DNA from: Sphingomonadales bacterium UBA656
Lineage (GTDB): Bacteria > Pseudomonadota > Alphaproteobacteria > Sphingomonadales > Sphingomonadaceae
DNA length: 64,000 nucleotides
Assembly (NCBI GenBank): GCA_002299895.1
Contig: DBOC01000008.1
Span: forward strand, 113,569-177,568
Direction of reading: 5' to 3'
The position numbers and the translations under genes are program-made. The notes under the pieces are model-generated. The model saw only the letters and a list, made by a program, of their open reading frames with translations, was not told where the DNA came from and ran no database searches. Below, piece by piece: positions 35,160-44,119 of the stretch (positions are counted from its first letter, which is position 1; every line of letters starts with the position of its first letter).

Positions 35160-35810
35160 TCAACGCGTGACATTGTAACGCAGCTGATCTTCGGTCAGCT
35201 GAAAACCGATGAGCATTTCAAAACTCGATCGGACTACCGCTGCACGCACTTCGGGATCAGCCATGGGATCAAGCGCCGCATCGGGGTCACCGGGCTTACG
35301 CTTTTTGGTGATTTTCTGCACAATTTCAGTGGGCAAGCTCGCCGCATTTTTGTCAATATAGCCAGCCGCTTTGGCCTGCGCAGATGCGCGTTGCTGACCA
35401 TCGGCGAATTGCAACGTCACTTGGCCAATCCGCTTGGCAATGACGGCGCTGCCGCCTTGAACCACTGTGTTGAAATAAGGCACTATGATCGTTCGCGAAC
35501 CGCGCGCATCGCTGCGACGCGCTTGGACATCAAAAGTTGCCTGCGAAAAGATCTTATCGCCGCTTTCGTTACACGTCGGGCGAATATTGGTGATCGTCGC
35601 AACCATGTCGATAGCCTCGGCGTCCGTGCTGTTCACTGGGTTGAAAATAGTGATGTCCCCCGTGCCATCGGGCACCGCAACCGTCGGGCAACCGGAACGT
35701 GTGACGTTCACGCCAACGCCAGCGGCGACATCCAGATCGCCGTCACGTGAGCAACCGGCCAAAGTAGCTGCAGCAATACCGATAGTCAGGGCTTTGGCGG
35801 CGAAGTTCAT
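35160..35810 (-). CDS. lipoprotein of unknown function
   Basis: A 216-residue exported protein with a lipobox, ATLAGC, placing Cys20 as the lipidated residue. The mature part has VNVTRSGCPTVAVPDGTGDI and a beta-rich middle with VVATITN-type segments, ending EDQLRYNVTR. No family with known function is recognised. A GAGG ribosome site lies 10 bases before the ATG. It is divergent from ispH (136-bp gap) and precedes argS by 25 bp. Confidence 0.75.
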   Translation of the reverse strand: MNFAAKALTIGIAAATLAGCSRDGDLDVAAGVGVNVTRSGCPTVAVPDGTGDITIFNPVNSTDAEAIDMVATITNIRPTCNESGDKIFSQATFDVQARRSDARGSRTIIVPYFNTVVQGGSAVIAKRIGQVTLQFADGQQRASAQAKAAGYIDKNAASLPTEIVQKITKKRKPGDPDAALDPMADPEVRAAVVRSSFEMLIGFQLTEDQLRYNVTR

Positions 35811-35946
35811 AAAGGGTAATCCTCGGGTTTCTTAAACTTGGGTCGCGGGTGCGAAACGAGATTTGGTCCTTATCCCCCCATTGCGGCCCGCGCAACAGGG
35901 GAAAGGTCTTGGCGTATGCAGCGACTTTAACTAAAGAACATGGCGC

Positions 35947-36912
35947 ATGACTGAACAACCAACTTCCAAAAAATCGATCCGGCTGCTTTTGGCCGCGCCA
36001 CGTGGTTTTTGCGCTGGCGTTGACCGCGCTATCCAGATTGTCGAGCTTGCGCTCGAACAAAAAGGCGCGCCGGTCTATGTTCGCCACGAAATCGTCCATA
36101 ACCGTTATGTGGTCGACAGCTTGAAAGCCAAAGGCGCGGTTTTTGTCGAAGAGCTCGACGAAGTGCCCGATGGTGGCCATGTCGTATTTTCGGCGCATGG
36201 TGTACCCAAATCGGTCCCCGCCAACGCGCAACAACGCGGGCTGGCTTATTTCGACGCGACCTGTCCCTTAGTTTCAAAAGTACACAAGCAAGCGGAACGA
36301 CAAGTTGAGGCCGGCCGGCATATTATTTTCATCGGCCATGAAGGACATCCCGAAGTCATCGGCACCTTTGGCCAAGTGCCCGCAGGCTCAATGACTTTGG
36401 TCGAAACCGCCGAAGATGCCCAGGCAATTGTGCCCGCCGACGCGAACAATCTCGCTTTTCTCACGCAGACAACATTGTCGGTGGATGACACATCGGAAAT
36501 TGTTGGCATCCTTCAACAGCGCTTCCCCAATATTGTCGGGCCAAAGGGTGAGGATATTTGTTACGCCACGTCGAACCGTCAGGAATCGGTAAAGGCGATT
36601 GCACATGAATGTGATCTTGTGCTCGTCATTGGCGCGCCGAATAGCTCCAATTCGCAGCGTCTGGTTGAGGTTGCTGCGCGTTCAGGTGCAAAAGCGTATC
36701 TGGTGCAACGTGCCGAAGATATCAGCCTCAATTGGTTTGATGATGTCCATACGCTTGGCCTGACGGCTGGCGCATCGGCGCCTGAAGTTTTGGTGCGCGA
36801 GATTATCGACGCACTCGCATTGCATTTCGACTTGGATGAGCAACAGGTGACCACCGCTGAGGAGAAGGTCACGTTCAAGCTACCACGCGAACTGGCTGGC
36901 GCGGCGATCTGA
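35947..36912 (+). CDS. ispH: 4-hydroxy-3-methylbut-2-enyl diphosphate reductase
   Basis: Iron-sulfur enzyme of the last MEP-pathway step, producing IPP and DMAPP. The three cluster cysteines are in PRGFCAGVDRAI, DATCPLVSKVHKQ and ICYATSNRQESV, with the substrate His residues in HEIVHNRYVV and HEGHPEVIG and the TQTTLSVDDT loop. 321 residues, normal length. First gene of ispH-thrB-rnhA. Confidence 0.98.
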   Translation: MTEQPTSKKSIRLLLAAPRGFCAGVDRAIQIVELALEQKGAPVYVRHEIVHNRYVVDSLKAKGAVFVEELDEVPDGGHVVFSAHGVPKSVPANAQQRGLAYFDATCPLVSKVHKQAERQVEAGRHIIFIGHEGHPEVIGTFGQVPAGSMTLVETAEDAQAIVPADANNLAFLTQTTLSVDDTSEIVGILQQRFPNIVGPKGEDICYATSNRQESVKAIAHECDLVLVIGAPNSSNSQRLVEVAARSGAKAYLVQRAEDISLNWFDDVHTLGLTAGASAPEVLVREIIDALALHFDLDEQQVTTAEEKVTFKLPRELAGAAI

Positions 36913-36913
36913 T

Positions 36914-37888
36914 TTGGCGGTTTATACGCAGTTAGGGCCGCAGCAGGTTGATGCATTGCTGGCACATTATGATGTCGGCAAACTTGTCGCGTTAAAAGGC
37001 ATTGCAGAGGGCGTCGAAAACAGCAATTTCTTCGTGCAAACGACGCAAAGCCGCTTCATCCTGACTTTATATGAAAACCGCGTAAATCCAGATGATTTGC
37101 CGTTTTTCTATGCTCTGTTAAAGCATTTGCACGATGCAGGTTGCAAAGTGCCGCAGTTTATCACCGATCGTGATGGCCAATGGTTGCAAACGGTCGTGGG
37201 ACGCCCGGCTTGCTTGATTGAATTTCTCGATGGCGTGTCAGTAACAGAGCCGACGGCGGTACAGGCTTATTCTACCGGCGCGGCTTTGGGACATATGCAT
37301 AAGGCGCTTGCCAATTTCACTTTGGCCCGGCCCAATAGCCTGGGCATTTCCGCATGGCGTCCTTTGGCGCTGCGTTGCACGGCGGACGGCCTTGAGTCCA
37401 TCGCGGCCGGTCTGTCAGAACGCGTATTTGCCGAATGCGATTATCTGGAAGCGCATTGGCCAAGCAATTTGCCAGTTGCGGCAATTCATGCCGATCTATT
37501 TCCAGACAATGTCCTAATGCTGGGCGACCATGTCGGCGGCCTTATCGACTTTTACTTTGCGTGCACGGAAATCCGCGCATATGATTTGGCGGTAACACAC
37601 AGCGCATGGTGCTTTTCCAATGATGGCACAGTGTTTGATACCGATGTGAGCGCAGGCTTGTTGGCGGGCTACACCGATAAGATGCCATTGAACGCGGCAA
37701 CACAGGCCGCTTTGCCCATATTGCTGCGCGGGGCATGTCTGCGGTTCCTGCTCACGCGTTGCTATGACTGGATTAATACGCCCGCCAATGCGCTTGTGAC
37801 GCGCAAAGACCCTTTGGCTTTCCTGCGTCGGCTGGATTTCTACAGCGACCCTTCAGAGGTTGAAAATCTATTCAGGCAACAGGCATGA
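36914..37888 (+). CDS. thrB: homoserine kinase (APH-fold type)
   Basis: Phosphorylates homoserine for threonine synthesis. The 324-residue protein belongs to the aminoglycoside-phosphotransferase fold, with AAIHADLFPDNVLML as catalytic loop and GGLIDFYFACTEIRAYDLA as the metal-binding segment. The start is a TTG one base after the ispH stop; it is supported by the typical family beginning MAVYTQLGPQQVDALLAHYD. This non-GHMP type of ThrB is characteristic of alpha- and some gammaproteobacteria. Overlaps rnhA by 4 bases. Confidence 0.93.
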   Translation: MAVYTQLGPQQVDALLAHYDVGKLVALKGIAEGVENSNFFVQTTQSRFILTLYENRVNPDDLPFFYALLKHLHDAGCKVPQFITDRDGQWLQTVVGRPACLIEFLDGVSVTEPTAVQAYSTGAALGHMHKALANFTLARPNSLGISAWRPLALRCTADGLESIAAGLSERVFAECDYLEAHWPSNLPVAAIHADLFPDNVLMLGDHVGGLIDFYFACTEIRAYDLAVTHSAWCFSNDGTVFDTDVSAGLLAGYTDKMPLNAATQAALPILLRGACLRFLLTRCYDWINTPANALVTRKDPLAFLRRLDFYSDPSEVENLFRQQA

Positions 37889-38325
37889 AACAGCTTGAGA
37901 TTTTCACCGATGGCGCGTGCAAGGGGAATCCCGGGCCTGGCGGATGGGGTGCAGTGATCCGTTATGGCAAGCATGAGAAGGAAATTTCGGGTGGCGATCC
38001 CGACACCACTAACAACCGGATGGAGCTTTCCGCCGCAATACAAGCGCTCAAAATCCTGACTGAGCCGTGCCATGTCAAATTGCACACCGACAGCAAATAT
38101 GTCCTCGATGGTATTACGAAGTGGGTTCATGGCTGGCAACGCAATGGATGGAAAAACGCTTCAAAACAGCCGGTTCGCAACGCCGATTTATGGCATGACT
38201 TGATCGATGCCGCCGCCCGCCATGATATCGAATGGATTTGGGTGAAGGGCCATAATGGCCATCCTGAAAACGAACGCGCCGACCGGCTGGCAAGTGATGC
38301 AGCGGAGGCTGCGGCGCAGCGTTAA
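37885..38325 (+). CDS. rnhA: ribonuclease HI
   Basis: Cleaves RNA in RNA-DNA hybrids. The 146-residue protein carries the four carboxylates: Asp in IFTDGACKGNPGPGGWGAV, Glu in NRMELSAAI, Asp in HTDSKYVLDGI and Asp in NERADRLASDAA, plus the KGHNGH loop. Ends convergently with the oxidoreductase gene (4-base overlap of the 3' ends). Confidence 0.97.
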   Translation: MKQLEIFTDGACKGNPGPGGWGAVIRYGKHEKEISGGDPDTTNNRMELSAAIQALKILTEPCHVKLHTDSKYVLDGITKWVHGWQRNGWKNASKQPVRNADLWHDLIDAAARHDIEWIWVKGHNGHPENERADRLASDAAEAAAQR

Positions 38326-39431
38326 CGAAAGCGCGCAGGCGTATAGACAGTTGCGTCAACTTTGGGCGGCGCGGCGATAGTTTCATCCAACAAAGACCCA
38401 GCAAGCTGTGCGGCGGCAGGCGCCGTCTGGATACCAAAGCCACCCTGCCCTGCGAACCAGAAGAATGCATCATTTGCCGTATCGCGGCCAATGACGGGAA
38501 GGCGATCTGGCGCGAAGCTGCGAAGCCCAGCCCATTTATGCTCAACACGCAGAATGTCCCAATCCACCACCGTCTGCAAGCGATCAATGGCGGTGGCGAC
38601 GTCCCATTCCTCTGGCGCAGCGTCGCAGGCTGGGGTTGGGGTTTCGTCATGCGGGCTAAGCCATAAACGGCCACCTGCATCGGGTTTGAAATAGAAGCTG
38701 CCGTCCAACCCAATGACCAAGGGCAAGTCCGCCGGAACGTTTGGCGACACGATCAATTGTGCGATGGTGCGACGATAGGGTTGGATACCCAAGGGCCGAA
38801 CCTGCGCCAACTGCGCCACATCATCGGCCCATGCCCCCGCCGCGTTAATGAGGATTTTTGCGGAACAATTCAGGCTGCCTGCCGCGATCTGCCATGTGCC
38901 ATTTTGCCAGTTGGCGGCGTTCAGGCGGCTGTTACATTGTAACACCGCACCCTGTCGTTTGGCTTGGCGCAAATAGGCGGTGTGCAAATTCGCAACGTCA
39001 ATGTCACAACAATCCGGTTCCCAAAGACCATGTGTCCAATCGCTCCGTAGCCCGGGCACACGCGCCGCCACAGCGGCACGATCACTGACGTCAATTTGTA
39101 CGCCACTGGCGGCAAATTCCGCGAGCATTTTATCGGCCATCGGCGTCTGATCCAATGTACCGATATGCAGCGCGCCGCGCTTGTGCATCAATGGACCATC
39201 ATGGAAATCGGCAGGCGGCGCTGTCAAAAATGGTCCTGACGCGGTGGTGAGCGGTTGAACCTCTGGTCCGCCATAGCATTCGACCCAAAAAGCCGCCGAA
39301 CGCCCCGTCGAATGATAACCCGGATGTGCCTCTGCCTCAATTAACACCACAGATGCCCGCGCGGACAATTGCGCCGCAAGGCTTGCGCCCGCAATGCCGG
39401 CGCCGATAATGGCAAATTCAAAATCGCTCAT
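38322..39431 (-). CDS. FAD-dependent oxidoreductase (DAO family)
   Basis: A 369-residue flavoprotein with the dinucleotide-binding start FAIIGAGIAGASLAAQL, HPGYHSTGRSAAFW (the DAO family flavin loop), INAAGAWADDVAQL and the C-terminal WFAGQGGFGIQTAPAAAQL. This is the amino-acid oxidase/dehydrogenase superfamily; the substrate cannot be told from sequence. The ATG at 39431 overlaps the stop of the hydrolase gene by 4 bases, so the pair is coupled. An in-frame start at 39479 is less likely. Confidence 0.85.
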   Translation of the reverse strand: MSDFEFAIIGAGIAGASLAAQLSARASVVLIEAEAHPGYHSTGRSAAFWVECYGGPEVQPLTTASGPFLTAPPADFHDGPLMHKRGALHIGTLDQTPMADKMLAEFAASGVQIDVSDRAAVAARVPGLRSDWTHGLWEPDCCDIDVANLHTAYLRQAKRQGAVLQCNSRLNAANWQNGTWQIAAGSLNCSAKILINAAGAWADDVAQLAQVRPLGIQPYRRTIAQLIVSPNVPADLPLVIGLDGSFYFKPDAGGRLWLSPHDETPTPACDAAPEEWDVATAIDRLQTVVDWDILRVEHKWAGLRSFAPDRLPVIGRDTANDAFFWFAGQGGFGIQTAPAAAQLAGSLLDETIAAPPKVDATVYTPARFR

Positions 39432-40384
39432 GGTCGCGGTGCGTTGGCTTCCAGAAAGCGATTGATCCGGGCGATACACTGGTCGCGGACAGGATCCGCC
39501 TCGCGTAACAATTCATGCGCGGCTTCCTTGCCGAAAATCAATGTTTCGGCATGCGGCAAACGTTTACTATCGGCGATTACGCGCGGCGTGCTCACCAATT
39601 GGTCGGCAGTGGTCGCGAGCAGCAAGATAGGCGTTTTAACAGCCTCTAAAAGGCCCGGCGCCTCCAACATGCGGATGGACGCAATCGCGCGTTCGATCCA
39701 ATGCCAGCTTGGCGGCCCCAATTTGACGTTGGGGCGCAATTTCCACCATGCGATTTCGTCTTCGTAACGATCATCATCATGGGTCAACATTTTGCCACGA
39801 TGCTCCATCGGTGACATTGGTTTCTCGCTGACTTTCCAAGCGGCATCCTCGCCTTTGCCGATTTTGACCATCAGCTTGGCAAAAGCATGGTTCAAGGCCA
39901 ATGGCAGCCCACCGGTCTGAATGCCCAGCATAGGCGCGCTCAGCACGACCGCATCAGGGTCCATCGCCTTTTCTACCAAAGCACGCATGGCCAATTGCCC
40001 GCCCATGCTGTGCGCCATCACGACATGAGGACCAGGCGTTTCTTGTTTCCAAGCCTTCCAAAAATGCCGCAGATCGGCAATCCATGTCGCGAAGTCATCG
40101 ATATGGCCAATATGTGGATCCGCCAATAATCGGCCGGATTCACCCTGCCCGCGCCAATCGATGGCCGTCACGCGCCAGCCGGCATCGGCGTAATAGGCCA
40201 ATGTCTCGAGATATTTCTCATAATGGTCGCCACGACCCGGCAGGAACAATAACGATCCGCGCGGCGGGTTTGCGCCTTGCCAATCGATACGGCGAATGGC
40301 CCATTGGTCGGCGGCATGCCATATGCTTTCCACGGCTTCCGCGGGGATTATGCGTCGGTTCATAGGTGTGTTGGATTTGGACAT
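39428..40384 (-). CDS. alpha/beta hydrolase (lysophospholipase/monoglyceride lipase-like)
   Basis: The 318-residue protein has the strand-turn GSLLFLPGRGDHYEKYLE, DWRGQGESGRLL, and the nucleophile elbow VMAHSMGGQLAMRAL, with a late ATTADQLVSTP Asp and a catalytic His in AAHELLREAD. This fits the PldB/monoglyceride lipase branch. I choose the ATG at 40384 (MSKSNTPMNRR) because the in-frame start at 40477 would overlap the fumarylacetoacetase gene. Lies between that gene and the DAO gene on one strand. Confidence 0.85.
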   Translation of the reverse strand: MSKSNTPMNRRIIPAEAVESIWHAADQWAIRRIDWQGANPPRGSLLFLPGRGDHYEKYLETLAYYADAGWRVTAIDWRGQGESGRLLADPHIGHIDDFATWIADLRHFWKAWKQETPGPHVVMAHSMGGQLAMRALVEKAMDPDAVVLSAPMLGIQTGGLPLALNHAFAKLMVKIGKGEDAAWKVSEKPMSPMEHRGKMLTHDDDRYEDEIAWWKLRPNVKLGPPSWHWIERAIASIRMLEAPGLLEAVKTPILLLATTADQLVSTPRVIADSKRLPHAETLIFGKEAAHELLREADPVRDQCIARINRFLEANAPRP

Positions 40385-40442
40385 GGCAGGCTTTCGTAAA
40401 ATATGCGGTATGATATTAAAATAGTGGTGTCTGCATGCCCCT

Positions 40443-41450
40443 TCAACTTTTGCGGACAGTCTGTTCAATAGCGCCAAAGATACTATGTCCGGCCGTGTCG
40501 AGCACTTCTATCCGCACGATGTCACCGTGCTTTAGAAATGGGGTTAGCATGTCGCCGGTCTGGATTTTTTCGACCATCCGCAATTCGGCCAAGCAGCTAT
40601 AGCCAAGGCCTCCAGCGGCGACGGGCTTACCGAGTCCACCATCGGCATCTCGGTTGGACACGGTGCCTGAGCCAATAATCGACCCCGCCCCGATGCTGCG
40701 CGTCTTGGCGAGATGCGCAATCAAGGTTCCGAAATCAAACGTGCAGTCGTCCGAAGCCACCGCGCGTCCAAATGGCGCGCCATTAAGGTCAACATTCAAA
40801 CTGCGATACAGCTTTCCGTCTTTCCAATAGTCCCCAAGGCTATCGGGCGTAACGAAAACGGGTGACAAAGCGCTTGCGGGTTTCGATTGGACAAAACCAA
40901 AGCCTTTTTCCAACTCGGCGGGAATCAGGTTGCGTAAGGACACATCGTTCACAAGCCCAACCAACCGGACATATGACAAGGCATCTTCCGCCGAAGTGCC
41001 TTGAGGCACATCACCCGTTACGACAACAATTTCCGCCTCAAAGTCACAGCCCCAAGCCTCATCGGCCAAGGGAATAACGTCACGCGCGCCAAGAAATGCG
41101 TCCGAACCGCCTTGGTACATTAACGGATCATGCCAAAAGCTGTCGGGCAAGATAGCGCCCCGCGCTTTGCGGACCAATTCGACATGATTAACATAAGCCG
41201 AGCCGTCGGCCCATTGATAGGCGCGCGGCAAAGGTGCAGCGGCATCATGTTCATGGAAACGTTCGCGCGGAATGACCGCATGTTCCAAATCGGTTGCGAG
41301 CGCTTGCAATCGCGGCGCACACTCTTCCCAATCATCTAGAGCGGCCTGTAAATTCGGCACAATATGCGCTGCATCCGCATACCAAGCAAGATTGTCCGAC
41401 ACGACAAGCAAATGTCCGTCACGGCCCGACTTTAAGGATGCAAGTTTCAT
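40443..41450 (-). CDS. fumarylacetoacetase-family hydrolase
   Basis: A 335-residue protein starting MKLASLKSGRDGHLLVVSDN. Conserved metal and active-site segments are AYVNHVELVRKARG, DFEAEIVVVTG (metal Glu), GSGTVSNRD and the C-terminal HGDIVRIEVLD. Presence of maleylacetoacetate isomerase nearby suggests this hydrolyses fumarylacetoacetate in tyrosine/homogentisate breakdown. The ATG at 41450 has GGAGAAA about 8 bases upstream. Transcribed divergently from the C13 peptidase gene across 79 bp. Confidence 0.85.
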   Translation of the reverse strand: MKLASLKSGRDGHLLVVSDNLAWYADAAHIVPNLQAALDDWEECAPRLQALATDLEHAVIPRERFHEHDAAAPLPRAYQWADGSAYVNHVELVRKARGAILPDSFWHDPLMYQGGSDAFLGARDVIPLADEAWGCDFEAEIVVVTGDVPQGTSAEDALSYVRLVGLVNDVSLRNLIPAELEKGFGFVQSKPASALSPVFVTPDSLGDYWKDGKLYRSLNVDLNGAPFGRAVASDDCTFDFGTLIAHLAKTRSIGAGSIIGSGTVSNRDADGGLGKPVAAGGLGYSCLAELRMVEKIQTGDMLTPFLKHGDIVRIEVLDTAGHSIFGAIEQTVRKS

Positions 41451-41529
41451 GGTCTTTCTCCGGCTTTGGACCTTCATGCAACGATATTGCAGTTGCAGCA
41501 ACCGCAACTCTGCGTTTAGACATAGGGTC

Positions 41530-42477
41530 ATGGCACATAAAAACGCCAAAATGCGATTTGTACAGGCAGGAGCGATGGCGCTTTCGCTGCTGGTCACTGG
41601 TTCTGCCTATAGCCAGCAACAGAATTTTAACACGTTAGAAGCCGCAAAAAACGGCTGGTATGCCGAACAAAATCGGTCCGCGAGCTGGTATTTGGCGCAG
41701 CACAAGAAACTGTCTACCGCAATCAACGCGTTGCAGCCGCAAAGGCCCGGCGTCGTTGACGCTTATGTGCTATCGATCGGCCTCGATTCCGACGCGGTCT
41801 TTGCGCGCGAATCTGCCGAAGCTGCGAAAATATTATCGCGGCGCTATGGGGCGGCAGGTCGTACTGTGCATCTTACCGCTGGCGGCGATGATAAGGCCAC
41901 GGGCGCACCGCAAGGGTCACCTGCAAATCTCGCCACGGCCTTGGCCGCTATTGCCAACAAGATGGACACAAAAGAAGACGTCCTTGTGTTGTTTGCAACC
42001 AGCCATGGTGACCCCGTATCGGGCCTTGCCTATCGGGACGGGCAAAATGCCGCCGGCATGATAGCGCCCCAACGGCTGGCCAACTTGCTCGACGGGGTTG
42101 GCTTCAAACGCCGCATGGTCCTGCTGTCGGCCTGTTATTCGGGCATTTTCATTCCGCTTTTGACCAATGATCAGACAATTATCGTGACCGCAGCATCGTC
42201 GCAACGTCCTTCATTTGGCTGCGCGCCGGGCAATGACTGGACTTTTTTTGGTGATGCATTGATGAACCACGCCCTGCGCAAGCCGCAAAAATTTGACGCT
42301 GCGGTTGCGGAAGCCTTTGGGCTCATCACGCAATGGGAAGGTACGCTGGAACTCAAGCCATCGCGGCCGCAGGTTTTCGTCGGCGAAAATGCAAGGATCT
42401 GGCTCGAACTGCTAGAGAACAAGATGCCAATGACAGCCAGCGCAAAGGTAGGACGTCCTGCGATATCTTCCGACTGA
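41530..42477 (+). CDS. secreted C13 (legumain-like) family peptidase
   Basis: A 315-residue protein with a signal peptide (VQAGAMALSLLVTGSAYS) ending before QQQ. The catalytic His is in VLFATSHGDPVSG and the catalytic Cys in MVLLSACYSGIF, separated by about 50 residues, which is the clan CD caspase/legumain arrangement. A VVDAYVLSIGLDSDAVFARE segment and TVTAASSQRPSFGCAP-like TAASSQRPSFGCAPGNDWTF are also typical of bacterial C13 members. The ATG at 41530 is preceded by AGGG. Substrate unknown. Its 3' end faces marR (13-bp gap). Confidence 0.85.
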   Translation: MAHKNAKMRFVQAGAMALSLLVTGSAYSQQQNFNTLEAAKNGWYAEQNRSASWYLAQHKKLSTAINALQPQRPGVVDAYVLSIGLDSDAVFARESAEAAKILSRRYGAAGRTVHLTAGGDDKATGAPQGSPANLATALAAIANKMDTKEDVLVLFATSHGDPVSGLAYRDGQNAAGMIAPQRLANLLDGVGFKRRMVLLSACYSGIFIPLLTNDQTIIVTAASSQRPSFGCAPGNDWTFFGDALMNHALRKPQKFDAAVAEAFGLITQWEGTLELKPSRPQVFVGENARIWLELLENKMPMTASAKVGRPAISSD

Positions 42478-42490
42478 GAATATTGGGAAC

Positions 42491-42937
42491 TTAACCGAGC
42501 GCAGCAACGCGCTGACGCAATTGCGCCAACATCGCTTCCAACATTTTTGCCTCACCGCTGCCTAATATCTTCTCCAGCTCAGCCTCTAACGCCAGCGCCT
42601 CCGGTACAATTTGGTCGTACAAATCGCGTCCGGCTGGCGTGAGAGCAAGATGATGTGACCGGCCATCCGACATGTTCGGCACACGGCTGATCAAGCGGCG
42701 GTCCTCCAACGCCTTGCACGCGCGATTTACGGTAACCTTGTCCATCGCAGTGGCCGCAACCAATTCCCGCTGCGTTGCCACATCACCCTCGCCCAACAAG
42801 GCCATGACTCGCCATTCCGGCACCTTCAGCGCAAATTTTCCTCGATAAGCCCGCGCGATCAGGTCACTGACCGCGTTCGATGTGATCGATAATTGATAAG
42901 GCAAAAACGCACTGAGCTTTAGTTTTTGTCTTGGCAT
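42491..42937 (-). CDS. MarR family transcriptional regulator
   Basis: A 148-residue winged-helix protein. The recognition region is ELVAATAMDKVTVNRACKAL and the wing follows at RVPNMSDGRSHHLALTPAG, the usual MarR layout. Its ATG overlaps the maiA stop by one base, so it is co-transcribed with maiA and is a candidate regulator of the tyrosine-degradation genes around it. Effector unknown. Confidence 0.88.
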   Translation of the reverse strand: MPRQKLKLSAFLPYQLSITSNAVSDLIARAYRGKFALKVPEWRVMALLGEGDVATQRELVAATAMDKVTVNRACKALEDRRLISRVPNMSDGRSHHLALTPAGRDLYDQIVPEALALEAELEKILGSGEAKMLEAMLAQLRQRVAALG

Positions 42938-43569
42938 CAGTCGGGCTTCACTTGGTCAGGGTGCGCCGCCGCAAAAGCCGGAAGCGCAGTCAGCGCGGCA
43001 TCGATCCGCAAAAGCTTCGGAAAGGCATCCAGCGGCGTATCCACGCGGCGGGCATTTGCCATCTGCGGAACCAGACAGACATCGGCCAAATTCGGCAACT
43101 CGCCGCCAAATAAGCCATTATCGGGTGCCATGGCCTCCAATGCCGTGAAACCTTCGACTATCCAGTGTCGGTACCATTGGTCCACAGCCTCTTGCGATTG
43201 GCCCATCTCGTCCTTCAAATATCGCAACACACGCAAATTATCGATCGGGTGTATGTCGGCAGCTATGATCAACGCCTGCGCCAATGTTTTGGCCCGATCC
43301 GCGGGTTTGGACGAAACCATCGCGGGGTCGGGATATTGGGCATCTAGATAATCAATGATTGCAAGGCTCTGCGTCAGGTCATGCCCGTCTATCGACAACA
43401 TGGGCACAAAGCCTTGCGGATTACGCGCCACATAATCGGGTTCCCGTTGTGCATTGTCTAGCAGGCTGGTGGGCACGCGCGTGTACGGCACATTTTTAAG
43501 GTTCAGCACAATGCGCACACGATAGCTTGCGGACGAACGCCAGTAATCAAAAAGGATTATCTCACTCAT
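42937..43569 (-). CDS. maiA: maleylacetoacetate isomerase
   Basis: Zeta-class glutathione transferase that isomerises maleylacetoacetate to fumarylacetoacetate. The 210-residue protein has the active-site motif YWRSSASYRVRIVLNLK, the glutathione-binding NPQGFVPMLSIDG and QSLAIIDYLDAQYPD, and the family-specific HPIDNLRVLRYL. Together with the fumarylacetoacetase gene it covers the last two steps of homogentisate breakdown; homogentisate dioxygenase and HPPD are not in the window. Confidence 0.93.
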   Translation of the reverse strand: MSEIILFDYWRSSASYRVRIVLNLKNVPYTRVPTSLLDNAQREPDYVARNPQGFVPMLSIDGHDLTQSLAIIDYLDAQYPDPAMVSSKPADRAKTLAQALIIAADIHPIDNLRVLRYLKDEMGQSQEAVDQWYRHWIVEGFTALEAMAPDNGLFGGELPNLADVCLVPQMANARRVDTPLDAFPKLLRIDAALTALPAFAAAHPDQVKPD

Positions 43570-43662
43570 ATTTCGGCAGTTAGCATGGCAAAGACAAAAG
43601 GCAAAAGCATTGCAGCTTGCGCATTGGCCGTTTATGTCGCTTTTCTAACCAAAGGACATCAT

Positions 43663-44082
43663 ATGCAGCACGCTAAAACATGGATGATCGCAGCCGCAAT
43701 ATGCGCGGCAATTCCGGCGCAAGCCGCCGCGCCAATTTCCGGGCGCTGGATAACGCAAAGTAAAGATGGCGTTGTCGAAGTGTACCAATGTGGTGCAGCA
43801 TTATGTGGAAAGCTGGTAAAGTTTCTCGTTAACCCGCCTGCTGGTGCAGGTGCGAAGGACGTGAACAATCCCGATAAGGCGCTTCGCAACCGGACGATAT
43901 TGGGCATGAATGTCCTGACCGGTTTCAAATCCGACGGCAAAGAATGGAAAGGCCAGATTTACGATCCGAAATCCGGCAAAACCTATCGCTCGATCGTTTA
44001 TAAGGGCCAGTCAGGCAATCTTGTGGTCAAAGGATGTATCGGACCCTTTTGTCAGGCGCAGACATGGACACCCGCTGGCTAA
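43663..44082 (+). CDS. DUF2147 family exported protein
   Basis: A 139-residue protein with a signal peptide ending in PAQA before AAPISGRW. Core motifs are GVVEVYQCGAALCGKLV, LGMNVLTGFKSDGKEWKG and IYDPKSGKTYRSIVYK, the pattern of DUF2147. The role is unknown. The ATG at 43663 is preferred: AGGA lies 8 bases upstream and it begins a normal signal peptide. An in-frame ATG at 43585 would add 26 residues. Confidence 0.88.
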   Translation: MQHAKTWMIAAAICAAIPAQAAAPISGRWITQSKDGVVEVYQCGAALCGKLVKFLVNPPAGAGAKDVNNPDKALRNRTILGMNVLTGFKSDGKEWKGQIYDPKSGKTYRSIVYKGQSGNLVVKGCIGPFCQAQTWTPAG

Positions 44083-44119
44083 ACTCCAGTACCGCTTACA
44101 CCAGCCTTCGCGGCGTCTA

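Noticed and set aside
40385..40477. Upstream in-frame start for the alpha/beta hydrolase gene
   Set aside because: It overlaps the fumarylacetoacetase gene and adds sequence unlike the family.
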